Source: Chloroflexota bacterium
GTDB taxonomy: Bacteria > Chloroflexota > Limnocylindria > QHBO01
DNA: 64,000 nucleotides
Assembly: GCA_025699005.1 (NCBI GenBank)
Contig: JAILWI010000003.1
Span: 297,993 to 361,992 of the forward strand
Reading direction: 5' to 3'
Below the pieces are notes generated by a model. It was not told the origin of the DNA, did no database searches, and saw nothing but the letters and a program-made list of their open reading frames with translations. The translations under genes and the position numbers were made by a program. Shown piece after piece: positions 1 through 8,928 of the stretch (position 1 is its first letter; every line of letters begins with the position of its first letter).

Positions 1-255
1 CGCGCGGCGAACGCGGCCTACTGGTCCGGCGACGCGGTCCCCGAGCGGGCCGTCACCGCCGGCATGTCGACGATCCTCGGCGCACGGAAGGCCCTCCTGC
101 TGGCCTCCGGGTCAGCCAAGGCGGAGGTGGTGCGCCGTCTGCTGGACGAGGATCCGAGTCCAGACCTCCCGGCGTCGCTGCTGAAGCACCATCCCGACGC
201 CACCCTGATCGTGGATCAGGCGGCATATCCTGGCGAGGGCGGGGGCGAGACCTAG
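1..255 (+). CDS. nagB: Glucosamine-6-phosphate deaminase, C-terminal fragment (5' truncated by window edge)
   Basis: Frame-1 translation ...GMSTILGARKALLLASGSAKAEVVRRLL...LPASLLKHHPDATLIVDQAA, typical NagB C-terminus; stop TAG 253-255. Confidence 0.85.
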   Translation, partial: RAANAAYWSGDAVPERAVTAGMSTILGARKALLLASGSAKAEVVRRLLDEDPSPDLPASLLKHHPDATLIVDQAAYPGEGGGET

Positions 256-704
256 GGTGCGGCGGTCTCGGGGGCGAAAAAGAGGTCGATCCACTGCTCC
301 AGCATCGGCTTGGGCGGCTCGGCCGCGGCGGCCAGCTCCTCGGGCAGCGGCTCCTCGGCGCCCGCCGGAATGATGAGCACCTGCTCGCCGGCGGCACCGA
401 GATTCGCGAGCCGTCGAGCCTCGGCCGAGATGTAGGCGTCGCTCTGGAGGTAGGCCAGCTCGTCACGGAGTCGGTCGTTCTCGGCCTCGACCTGGGCGAT
501 CTGGGCCTCGATCGCGGCCGCTCGCTGGCCGATCTCCCAGTTCGCGTAGACCTGCCGGCCGAACTGGACCGACAGCAGCACGCCGATGATGACGACGACG
601 ACCATCCAGGCGATGCCGCCGCGCGACGCGGGCAGCCGCCAACGCGCGCGGGCGCGAGCGCCCGAGGCAACGGTTGACGGAGCGAACAGATCGAGGCCGG
701 TCAT
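252..704 (-). CDS. FtsB/DivIC-like septum formation initiator family protein
   Basis: Single TM (GIAWMVVVVIIGVLLSVQF) followed by coiled coil IEAQIAQVEAENDRLRDELAYLQSDAYISAEARRLANLGAAGE. Confidence 0.75.
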   Translation of the reverse strand: MTGLDLFAPSTVASGARARARWRLPASRGGIAWMVVVVIIGVLLSVQFGRQVYANWEIGQRAAAIEAQIAQVEAENDRLRDELAYLQSDAYISAEARRLANLGAAGEQVLIIPAGAEEPLPEELAAAAEPPKPMLEQWIDLFFAPETAAP

Positions 705-1876
705 CGGTCGAAGAGTCTACCCGAGCGCGTCCACTCTCCACCGATCATCACGGCCTCGACGCGGAGCTCATCGTCCAGGACGACGAGGTCGGCCGCGAGG
801 CCTGCAACGAGCGCGCCGACATCCTCATCGATGCCGAGGACCCGGGACGCCGTGGCCGATGCGGCAGTGCTGGCAGCGGCAGCGCCGAGCCCGAGGTCCA
901 TGGCGGCACGCCGGAACGCGGCGTCCATGGTGAGCGTGCTTCCCGCGAGCGTCGTGGAGCCGGCCAGCCGCGCGACGCCGTCACGGATCTCGATCTCGGC
1001 CGGCCCCAGGCGGTGCCGACCGTCGCCCAGCCCCGTCGCCGGGATCGCATCGGTGACGAGCGCAATCCGCTCCGGGCCCACGGCCGCGAACGCCAGGCGC
1101 GACGTGTCGTCGTGGAGGTGAACGCCGTCGTTGATGAGCTCGCAGCTCGCATCGGCGCGCAGGAGCGCCGTCGTCGCGAGCCCGGGCGCCCGATGGTCGA
1201 TCGGCGGCATCGCGTTGAACAGGTGGGTCACGAGCGTGGCGCCGGCGTCGAACGCCGCGGCAGCCACGTCCCTGCCGGCCTCGCTGTGGCCGAGGGCGAC
1301 GACCACGCCGGCGTCGACCGCCCGCCGCACGAGATCGAGCCCTCCGGGCAGCTCGGGGGCCAGGGTGATGACGCGAAGCGTGCCATCCGCCGCCTCGAGC
1401 ATCCGATCGAACGTCGACGGATCGGGATCCCGGAGGTGCCGCCGATCGTGCGCGCCGGCGCGCGCCGGGTTGATGAAGGGACCCTCGAGGTGACTCCCGA
1501 CGATCGTCCCTGACCCGGCACCGCTCGCGCGCGCGGCATCGCGGACCGCCGCCAGCCCGGCCAGCGTCTCGTCGAGCGATGCGCTGACGAGGCTCGCGAG
1601 CGTCCTCGTCGTTCCGTGCGACGCGTGGAACGCGGCCGCGGCGGCAATCTCGTCCGGATCGGCGGAGAGCATCGACGAGCCGCCGCCGCCGTGCACGTGG
1701 AGATCGACGAAGCCGGGGACGACCCATCGCCGGGCAAGCTGAACGGCGTCAGCGGCATCCGCGCCCGGCTCACCGGGACCGAGGCCGGCGATGCGTCCTC
1801 CGGACGCGCGCAGCCAGCCGCCGTCGATGACGCCCGCGGGCGCGACGATGCGCGCGTCGGTCAGCAGGACGTCCAT
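701..1876 (-). CDS. nagA: N-acetylglucosamine-6-phosphate deacetylase
   Basis: Amidohydrolase motifs FVDLHVHGGGG, GSHLEGPFINP, ALGHSEA, THLFNAM; start moved to ATG 1876 from the longer ORF. Confidence 0.9.
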   Translation of the reverse strand: MDVLLTDARIVAPAGVIDGGWLRASGGRIAGLGPGEPGADAADAVQLARRWVVPGFVDLHVHGGGGSSMLSADPDEIAAAAAFHASHGTTRTLASLVSASLDETLAGLAAVRDAARASGAGSGTIVGSHLEGPFINPARAGAHDRRHLRDPDPSTFDRMLEAADGTLRVITLAPELPGGLDLVRRAVDAGVVVALGHSEAGRDVAAAAFDAGATLVTHLFNAMPPIDHRAPGLATTALLRADASCELINDGVHLHDDTSRLAFAAVGPERIALVTDAIPATGLGDGRHRLGPAEIEIRDGVARLAGSTTLAGSTLTMDAAFRRAAMDLGLGAAAASTAASATASRVLGIDEDVGALVAGLAADLVVLDDELRVEAVMIGGEWTRSGRLFDR

Positions 1877-1883
1877 GCCGCGA

Positions 1884-1889
1884 AGGATA
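1884..1889 (-). promoter_or_regulatory. Candidate -10 (TATCCT) 7 nt from nagA start codon (leaderless type)
   Basis: TATCCT-tcgcggc-ATG read on minus strand. Confidence 0.5.
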
Positions 1890-1963
1890 CGGGGCCGGTC
1901 GCGACAGACGAGGTGTCGCGCCGCGCATCCAATGTTTCGAACGCCTGTGCTAAGGTGCGCGCT

Positions 1964-1977
1964 CGAACGGATGTTCG
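1964..1977. promoter_or_regulatory. LexA/SOS-box-like palindrome CGAACGGATGTTCG upstream of the mrfA-like helicase
   Basis: Fits the Gram-positive-type SOS consensus CGAACRNRYGTTCG; 33 bp before ATG 2011. Confidence 0.75.
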
Positions 1978-2010
1978 GTTTGCGGATGGACGCAGCTGGA
2001 GGACTCGCCG

Positions 2011-4293
2011 ATGTTGACCGCCCCACTCGGAGCCGCGGACGACGCCATCGACGCCCTGCTCGGCGATCCGGCCATCGCGCGGCTCGTCACCGCGCATCGC
2101 CAGCTCGAGCCGCGGCCGCCGCGCCACGCCCCATGGCCGCACGACATCGACCCGCGAGTCGTGGACGCGCTGAAGCGTCGAGGGATCGACGCGCTCTACA
2201 CGCACCAGGCGGCCACCTACGCGTCGGTCGCTGCCGGCCGCAACGCGGTCGTCGTGACGCCGACCGCATCGGGCAAGACGCTCTGCTACAACCTGCCGGT
2301 CCTCGACGGCATCGCCGGAGACGAGACGGCCCGAGCCCTCTACCTCTTCCCCACCAAGGCCCTCGCCGCGGATCAGCTCGTGGAGCTCCGCGCGCTCGCC
2401 GGCGCGGCGGAGATCGGCCTGAAGACGCACACCTACGACGGCGATACGCCGGCGAACATCCGATCCGTGGTCCGGGCGGCGGGACAGGTCGTGATCACGA
2501 ATCCCGACATGCTCCACGCGGCGATCCTTCCCCATCACACGAAGTGGTTCAAGCTCTTCGAGAACCTGCGCTACGTCGTCATCGACGAGCTCCACACGTA
2601 CCGCGGCCTGTTCGGCAGCCACGTCGCGAACGTGATCCGGCGCCTCCGACGCATCTGCAACCACTACGGCTCGGACCCGATCTTCATCTGCGCCAGCGCC
2701 ACGATCGCCAACCCGCGCGAGCTGGCGGAAGCGGTGCTGGAGGCGCCGGTCGACCTCATCGACGACAACGGGGCGCCGGCCGGCCGCAAGCACATCCTCA
2801 TCGTCAACCCGCCGGTCGCCAACCAGGAGCTCGGCATCCGCGGCTCGGCCCTGCTGACCGGGCAGCACCTCGCCGAGCGGCTCATCGGCGGCGGCGTCCA
2901 GACCATCGCCTTCGCGCGCTCCCGGACCGCGGTCGAGGTTCTCACCAGCTACCTGCGGGAGACGTTCGAGCCGCCGCCAGGCCATCCGCACACGATCCGC
3001 GGATATCGCGGCGGCTACCTGCCCAACGAGCGGCACGAGATCGAGGCCGGCCTGCGTGACGGCCGCGTTCGCGGGGTCGTGGCGACGAACGCGCTCGAGC
3101 TCGGCATCGACATCGGCGGCCTCGACGCCGCCATCAGCATCGGCTACCCCGGGACGATCGCGTCGACATGGCAGCAGATGGGCCGATCCGGACGACGTGC
3201 CGGCACGAGCCTGGCGGCGCTCGTCTGCTCATCGGCGCCCATCGACCAGTTCCTGGCGGCTCACCCCGAATACCTCTTCGACGCCTCTCCGGAGCACGGC
3301 CTCGTCAACCCGGACAACCTCCACGTCCTGCTCAACCACCTGCGTGCCTCGACCTTCGAGCTGCCGGTGCCCGCCGGCGAGCGCTTCGGGATCGCCGAGA
3401 CGCCGACCCTGCTCGACGTGCTCCAGGAGGACGGCTGGATCCGGCGAGCGGACGATGATCGCTACTACTGGAGCCACGAGAACTTCCCCGCCTCGGACTT
3501 CAGCCTGCGCTCCGGGGCCCCGGAGAACGTCGTGATCATCGACACGACCGGGGATCGCCACCGCGTCCTCGGCGAGGTCGACCTGTTCGCCGCACCCCTC
3601 CTCGTCCACGAGAAGGCGATCTACATCCACCAGGGGATCCAGCACCACGTCGACCGGCTCGACTGGGAGGAGCGCAAGGCGTACGTCACGCGCACCGACG
3701 TCGACTACTACACCGATGCGGACCTCGGCATCACGCTCAAGGTGCTTGAGGTCCTCGAGGAGGCCGATCCCCCACCGGCCGGCCTCCGCCAGCGGGGCGA
3801 GGTGATGGTCGCGTGGAAGGTGACGATGTTCAAGAAGCTCAAGTACCACACGCACGAGAACGTGGGCTGGGGCTCGATCAGCATCCCCGAGCAGGAGATG
3901 CACACGACGGCCACGTGGCTCGTGCCACCCGCCGAGCTCGTGAACCGCTACGACCGCGACACGCTCGATGGCGCGCTCATCGGCCTGGCGCGGGTCGCGC
4001 GGACCACGGCGTCGCTCCTCCTCATGTGCGACCCGCGCGACCTCGGCGTGCTGGCGCAGGTTCAGGCGCCGTTCACCGGCCGCCCGACCCTCTACCTCTA
4101 CGACGCGACGCCCGGCGGGGTCGGGCTCACCGAGCGCCTGTTCGGGCTCACGGACGACCTGGTGAGGACATCGCGCCAGGCGGTCGAATCCTGTCCGTGT
4201 GCCGATGGGTGCCCCGCCTGCGTCGGTCCCGCCATCGAGGTCGGGGCGCGCGGCAAGGCCACCGTCGTCGAGCTGCTGGCCGGCATGTCGTGA
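2011..4293 (+). CDS. mrfA: DEAD/DEAH-box helicase with C-terminal four-Cys DUF1998-type domain (MrfA/YprA-like)
   Basis: Walker A TPTASGKTLCYN, VVIDELHTYRG, QQMGRSGRRAGTS, C-terminal CPCADGCPACVG; SD GGAGGA upstream. Confidence 0.85.
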   Translation: MLTAPLGAADDAIDALLGDPAIARLVTAHRQLEPRPPRHAPWPHDIDPRVVDALKRRGIDALYTHQAATYASVAAGRNAVVVTPTASGKTLCYNLPVLDGIAGDETARALYLFPTKALAADQLVELRALAGAAEIGLKTHTYDGDTPANIRSVVRAAGQVVITNPDMLHAAILPHHTKWFKLFENLRYVVIDELHTYRGLFGSHVANVIRRLRRICNHYGSDPIFICASATIANPRELAEAVLEAPVDLIDDNGAPAGRKHILIVNPPVANQELGIRGSALLTGQHLAERLIGGGVQTIAFARSRTAVEVLTSYLRETFEPPPGHPHTIRGYRGGYLPNERHEIEAGLRDGRVRGVVATNALELGIDIGGLDAAISIGYPGTIASTWQQMGRSGRRAGTSLAALVCSSAPIDQFLAAHPEYLFDASPEHGLVNPDNLHVLLNHLRASTFELPVPAGERFGIAETPTLLDVLQEDGWIRRADDDRYYWSHENFPASDFSLRSGAPENVVIIDTTGDRHRVLGEVDLFAAPLLVHEKAIYIHQGIQHHVDRLDWEERKAYVTRTDVDYYTDADLGITLKVLEVLEEADPPPAGLRQRGEVMVAWKVTMFKKLKYHTHENVGWGSISIPEQEMHTTATWLVPPAELVNRYDRDTLDGALIGLARVARTTASLLLMCDPRDLGVLAQVQAPFTGRPTLYLYDATPGGVGLTERLFGLTDDLVRTSRQAVESCPCADGCPACVGPAIEVGARGKATVVELLAGMS

Positions 4294-4298
4294 ACGCG

Positions 4299-5555
4299 AT
4301 GCCGCCGAGCCGCACGCTCGCCGATCGTCTCGAGGCCGTTCGGTCCCGACCCGTCGCGCCGGCGCGGGCCGGAGCCGACGGACCGGATCGCCTGGACCGG
4401 CTGGCGCGATGGTTCGACGCGCGGACCGATGTCGTGGAGGGCGGTCGCGTGCTCGTCGTCGAACGCTGGGTCGCCGTGCCAGCGGGGACCGCGGAGGCGC
4501 TCACTGGCCGCGCTGCGGCCGCCTACTTCGACACGGAGACGACGGGACTGTCGACCGGCGCGGGAACGGTCATCTTCCTCGCCGGGACGGCCCGGCTCGA
4601 GGGCGACCGCATCCACGCCCGCCAGTATCTCCTCTCCGACTTTCCCCACGAGCCTCCCCTGCTTCGCGCCATCGCCGCGGACCTCGCGTCATCGGAGCGC
4701 ATCGTCACCTACAACGGCCGCACGTTCGACCTGCCGATGCTCGCCGCGCGCCTGACCTTCCACGGCCTCTTCGCCGAACAGGCGTCGCTTCCTGACGCCC
4801 ACGACGATCTCCTGCCCGATGCCCGCCGCCTGTTCCGCCGACCGCTCGGGGGCGCGCGGCTCGCGGATGTGGAGGCCGGGATCCTCGGCGTGCGACGCAC
4901 GTCGGACTGCCCGGGGAGCGAGGTGCCGACACGCTACTTCGGCTTTCTTGCCGGTGGCTCGCCCGACATCCTGGCCGAGGTCCTCGACCACAACCTCCAG
5001 GACATCGTGAGCCTGGCCCTGCTCGAGGCTCAGCTGTGCCGCCTCCGCTCCGGCGGATGGCGCGAGGCGCGCGTCCTCGACCCGCGCGGGATGGCGCTCG
5101 ACCTCCTGCGCCTCGGCGCGGTCGACGACGCCCTCGAGCTCGTCGAGTCCGCCCAGGCAACCACCGATGACCCCGCCGAGGCGAACGCCCTGCGTCGCGT
5201 CGCGGCCCGCCTCCTGATCGCCCTGGGTCACGTCGATCGGGCCGAGGCGCTGTGGCAGCTGGGAACCCGCCGCGCGTCCGTCGACGCGGCGGCGGCGTGG
5301 ATCGAGGTGGCCCGAATCCGTGAGCGGCACCGCGGCGACATCGCCGGCGCGATGGAAGCGACCGCAGCCGCATCGCGGGTCCTGGACATCGCCTTCGCGC
5401 TCGGCCGCGGAGGGTCGATGAGCGAGGTCGGACGCACCCGCATCGCGGTCGAGCGCCGGTTGCGGCGGCTGCGTCGCTGGGTGGCTGCCGCGGAGCGTAG
5501 GGCCGAGCGTGCCCGACGCACAGCGGCACGCACTCCCCGACGGGCGGTCGCCTAG
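4299..5555 (+). CDS. mrfB: YprB/MrfB-like DEDDh exonuclease with C-terminal TPR-like region
   Basis: AAYFDTETTGLSTGAG, VTYNGRTFDLPML, LDHNLQDIVSLALL; follows mrfA with overlap or near-overlap (alternative GTG 4290). Confidence 0.8.
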   Translation: MPPSRTLADRLEAVRSRPVAPARAGADGPDRLDRLARWFDARTDVVEGGRVLVVERWVAVPAGTAEALTGRAAAAYFDTETTGLSTGAGTVIFLAGTARLEGDRIHARQYLLSDFPHEPPLLRAIAADLASSERIVTYNGRTFDLPMLAARLTFHGLFAEQASLPDAHDDLLPDARRLFRRPLGGARLADVEAGILGVRRTSDCPGSEVPTRYFGFLAGGSPDILAEVLDHNLQDIVSLALLEAQLCRLRSGGWREARVLDPRGMALDLLRLGAVDDALELVESAQATTDDPAEANALRRVAARLLIALGHVDRAEALWQLGTRRASVDAAAAWIEVARIRERHRGDIAGAMEATAAASRVLDIAFALGRGGSMSEVGRTRIAVERRLRRLRRWVAAAERRAERARRTAARTPRRAVA

Positions 5556-6391
5556 GCGCGCCGGCGCTCGAAGAGCTCGATGACCGCCTCGGTCCCCGCG
5601 CGTGCCGCATCCGCCGGGTCGGCACCGCGGGCGAGGTGGATGGCGAACACGACACCGAACGTATCGCCCGCGCCGACGGTGTTCACGCCCGTCACCACCC
5701 GGCGTGGAACGGCGGCCATGATCTCGGCGGCCGCAGGGTCGTCGAGGAGATACCCCTGCACGCCGAGTGTCAGCACGACGACCGGGCGCGGCCCGAGAGC
5801 AGCCCGAAGCGCCCGGGCCTGGGCGAAGGGGTGGTCGGAATGCTCGGCCAGGTCCTCGGTCGACAGCACGACCGCATCGGCCTCCGAGAAGGACGCCCGC
5901 AGCTCGGGGGCGATGGCGGTGAGCGGAATCTGCTCGACCGGCGCGCCGACCTCGAGGCGGCGAAGCCATCCCTGGACAAGGAAGACGAGGGTCGACGCGC
6001 CCAGGCGGTCGCGGAGGGACTCGATCGTGGCCGCTGGCAGCTCGTCCGCGATCGGCGCGAACAGCGCTACGCGGGGCGCCGACTCCAGCGCGACATCCGG
6101 GTCAATCGGCCCCGCGGCCGCATCGAGGGTCAGCACGCGACGGCCATCGCGATCGGCGTGCCGGTACGTGATCGTCGAGCGTGACGTCTGGTGGAGCACC
6201 GGGCCGAGGGCGGCCAGCGCGGCAAGGCCCTCGCGGGCCTCGGGCTCCTCACCGGCGATCGTGAGGAATGCGGCGTCCGAGCCGGCCGCAACGGCCGCGA
6301 CCCCCGAGTGGAGGACCGACCCGCCCGGCGCGGATGTGCCATCCGCGAAGCGGTCGATCGTCAGGCCGCCGACGATCAGGCTCTCGGGCAT
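5552..6391 (-). CDS. PfkB-family carbohydrate kinase
   Basis: N-terminal GGLTIDRFADG; C-terminal TGVNTVGAGDTFGVVFAIHLARG. Confidence 0.8.
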   Translation of the reverse strand: MPESLIVGGLTIDRFADGTSAPGGSVLHSGVAAVAAGSDAAFLTIAGEEPEAREGLAALAALGPVLHQTSRSTITYRHADRDGRRVLTLDAAAGPIDPDVALESAPRVALFAPIADELPAATIESLRDRLGASTLVFLVQGWLRRLEVGAPVEQIPLTAIAPELRASFSEADAVVLSTEDLAEHSDHPFAQARALRAALGPRPVVVLTLGVQGYLLDDPAAAEIMAAVPRRVVTGVNTVGAGDTFGVVFAIHLARGADPADAARAGTEAVIELFERRRA

Positions 6392-6396
6392 CGGTC

Positions 6397-6402
6397 TATC
6401 AT
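6397..6402 (+). promoter_or_regulatory. Candidate -10 (TATCAT) 6 nt before ATG 6409 (leaderless type)
   Basis: TATCAT-cggcgc-ATG. Confidence 0.5.
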
Positions 6403-6408
6403 CGGCGC

Positions 6409-6729
6409 ATGCGACTCTTCTTCTATGAGCTCCACGAGGGGGCGACCGACCTCCTGACCGACGCGCTGCTCGTGTCCGAGCGCGACCATACCCCAGACCA
6501 GTTCGCGACGATGGTCTCCGCGGCGCGCGCCGCGATCCTCGACACGTTCGAGGAGGACACGCTGGTCGAGGCCATCGCGCGGGAGCTCGAGCGCAGCCAC
6601 GGCTTCACCTACATCGGCGACGAGAAGCTGCGCGCCAGCATGAGCGTCGGGATGGAGGACGAGGACACGTTCCTCGTCGAGCAGAGCGACGAGTTCCGGA
6701 CGATCGTCGCGGAGATGGAGACCAGCTAG
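6409..6729 (+). CDS. Hypothetical protein (106 aa)
   Basis: Complete ORF with a TATCAT -10 six nt before ATG 6409; not covered by another gene. Confidence 0.7.
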   Translation: MRLFFYELHEGATDLLTDALLVSERDHTPDQFATMVSAARAAILDTFEEDTLVEAIARELERSHGFTYIGDEKLRASMSVGMEDEDTFLVEQSDEFRTIVAEMETS

Positions 6730-6747
6730 CCGGGCGGGCGCCGACCC

Positions 6748-7842
6748 TCAGCGGGCGACGTTGAAGAGGATCTGCAGGACGTCGCCGTCCTGGACCTCGT
6801 AGGCCTTCCCCTCCTGCCGCAGCAGCCCACGCTTCCGGGCCTCGGCCATCGAGCCGCATTCCAGCAGGTCCTCGTAACCGATCACCTCGGCCCGGATGAA
6901 GCCGCGCGCCAGGTCCGAGTGGATCGCCCCTGCCGCGTCGACGGCGGACGAGCCGATGCGGAGCGTCCAGGCCCGACATTCGTCCTCGCCGGCCGTGAAG
7001 AAGCTGAACAGGCCCAGCAGCGCGTAGGTCAGGCTGATGACGCGCCCGCGTGACGGCTCGCTGATGCCGAGATCGTCCATGAACAGCCGCGCGTCGTCCT
7101 CGGCGAGCTGGGCGATCTCGGCTTCGATCTTTCCGGCCAGGGCGGCGACGTCGCTCTCGGGCTGGCCGTAGCGCTCCCGTCCCGCGGACTCGAGCGCCGC
7201 GGCCTCTCCGATCCGCCCCTCGTCGATGTTGAGCACCACGAGCACCGGCTTCTGGGTCAGGAAGCGGTAGCCGCGCAGAAGCAGCTCCTCGTCGGCGGTG
7301 AGCCCGAACGACCGGATCGGCTTGCCGTCGGACAGGTGCGGCTCGATGCGGCCAAGGAGCTCCTGCTCGCGCTGCGCAAGATCACGCTCCGACTGCGAGC
7401 CATGGCGCCCCTGGGTCTTGAGCTTCTCGAGTCGCTTCTCGATCACCGTCAGGTCGGCCACGGTGAACTCGAGGTCCATGTTCTCGACGTCGCGCCATGG
7501 ATCGGGCGGCTCCGGGCTCGTCGCGTCCTCGAAGGCTCGCGTCACGTGAAGCAGCGCATCGGCGTTGCGGATCTGGGCCAGCACGTCGGGATTGATCGTC
7601 CCCTCGCGGGCGGCGCCGGCCGGGATGGCGACGTCGACGTACGTGACGTCGGCGTACGTGGTCTTCTTCGGCGCGAACAGGGCGGCCAGGCGGTCGACCC
7701 GCTCGTCCGGCACTTTCACCACGCTGACGTTCGGCGCCGCACGGCCCCCGGAGAAGCCGCCGGTCTCGGCGTGGCCGCCGGTCAGGGCGTTGAAGACGGT
7801 CGTCTTGCCGCTCCCCGGCAGACCGACGATCGTGACCTGCAT
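6748..7842 (-). CDS. ychF: Ribosome-binding ATPase YchF (OBG family)
   Basis: MQVTIVGLPGSGKTTVFNALTG, LVVLNIDEG, TGS-like C-terminus RAWTLRIGSSAVDAAGAIHSDLARGFIRAEVI. Confidence 0.93.
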   Translation of the reverse strand: MQVTIVGLPGSGKTTVFNALTGGHAETGGFSGGRAAPNVSVVKVPDERVDRLAALFAPKKTTYADVTYVDVAIPAGAAREGTINPDVLAQIRNADALLHVTRAFEDATSPEPPDPWRDVENMDLEFTVADLTVIEKRLEKLKTQGRHGSQSERDLAQREQELLGRIEPHLSDGKPIRSFGLTADEELLLRGYRFLTQKPVLVVLNIDEGRIGEAAALESAGRERYGQPESDVAALAGKIEAEIAQLAEDDARLFMDDLGISEPSRGRVISLTYALLGLFSFFTAGEDECRAWTLRIGSSAVDAAGAIHSDLARGFIRAEVIGYEDLLECGSMAEARKRGLLRQEGKAYEVQDGDVLQILFNVAR

Positions 7843-8928
7843 CTAGTAGCCGGCCTCGAGATCGACGACGTTGCGCATCGGCTGACCAGCGCGGAAGGCA
7901 CGCAGGTTCTCCACGAAGAGGTCGACCGTGCGCTCGGCCACGCGGTCCGACGCCCAGCTCGTGTGCGGCGTGATCACGAGGTTCGGCGTGTCGTAGAAGG
8001 GCGAGTCGGGCGGCAGCGGCTCGTCGCTGAACACGTCGAGCACCGCCCCGCCGATCCAGCCCGATGCGAGCGCACGTCGCAGCGCGATCTCGTCGACGAG
8101 CCGGCCACGCGCGATGTTGATGAGCCACGCGTCCTCGCGCATCTGCGCCAGCTGGTCGGCGCCGATGAGCCCCGCCGTCTCGTCCGTGAGCGGCGCCGCC
8201 ACCACGACGATGTCGCTCATGGCGAGCACGTCACCGAGGCTGTCGAGGCCATGGAGCTCGACGTTCGGCGCATCCTCGGCTCCGCGCTCGGGGTGCCGTC
8301 GGGTCGCGACGATGCGGCAGCCGAAGGGCCGCAGCAGGCTCGCCAGCTCGGCACCGATGCTGCCGTAGCCGATGATGCCGATCGTGAGCTCGGCGAGCTC
8401 CCGCCCGCGGAGCGGCTGCCACGTCCGCTCGCGCTGCAGCTCGGCGAGCTGTCGGTAGCGGCGCGCGATGACGAGCGACATCATCACCACGTACTCGGCG
8501 ATCGGGCGGCTGAACACGCCACGCGCGTTCGTCACCACCAGTCCCCGCTCACGCACGATGGGCGTGGTGACCCGGTCGACGCCGGCCGCGGCGGAGTGGA
8601 TCCAGCGGAGACGCGGCGACCGGCCGACCACATGATCGAGCACGCCCGCCGGCACCGAGCCGAGGAGCAGAACCTCGGCCTCGTCGAAAACCGCTTCGTC
8701 GGCGTCTCCATGGATCCGACCGTCGGCCGCGATCCGGGCACACCGCACGCCCTCGACTGCCTCGATCCGGCCGACGAGCTCGCGCGTCAGCGCCGATCCG
8801 AGGACGGGGGTGGCCAGGACGGTGGTGGCAGGCGATCCGCTCAGGAGGTCATACCCTCGATACGCACGATCCAGCTCTCGGGATCGCGGATCTCGTCGAG
8901 CGTGGGAAGCTGCTCCGGGCCGGTCCAC
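7843..8928 (-). CDS. D-2-hydroxyacid dehydrogenase (NAD-binding)
   Basis: TIGIIGYGSIGAELASLLRPFGCRIVATRR, LINIARGRLVDEIAL, PLPPDSPFYDTPNLVITPHTSW; true start probably downstream of 8928, near 8850. Confidence 0.88.
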   Translation of the reverse strand: MDRPGAASHARRDPRSRELDRAYRGYDLLSGSPATTVLATPVLGSALTRELVGRIEAVEGVRCARIAADGRIHGDADEAVFDEAEVLLLGSVPAGVLDHVVGRSPRLRWIHSAAAGVDRVTTPIVRERGLVVTNARGVFSRPIAEYVVMMSLVIARRYRQLAELQRERTWQPLRGRELAELTIGIIGYGSIGAELASLLRPFGCRIVATRRHPERGAEDAPNVELHGLDSLGDVLAMSDIVVVAAPLTDETAGLIGADQLAQMREDAWLINIARGRLVDEIALRRALASGWIGGAVLDVFSDEPLPPDSPFYDTPNLVITPHTSWASDRVAERTVDLFVENLRAFRAGQPMRNVVDLEAGY

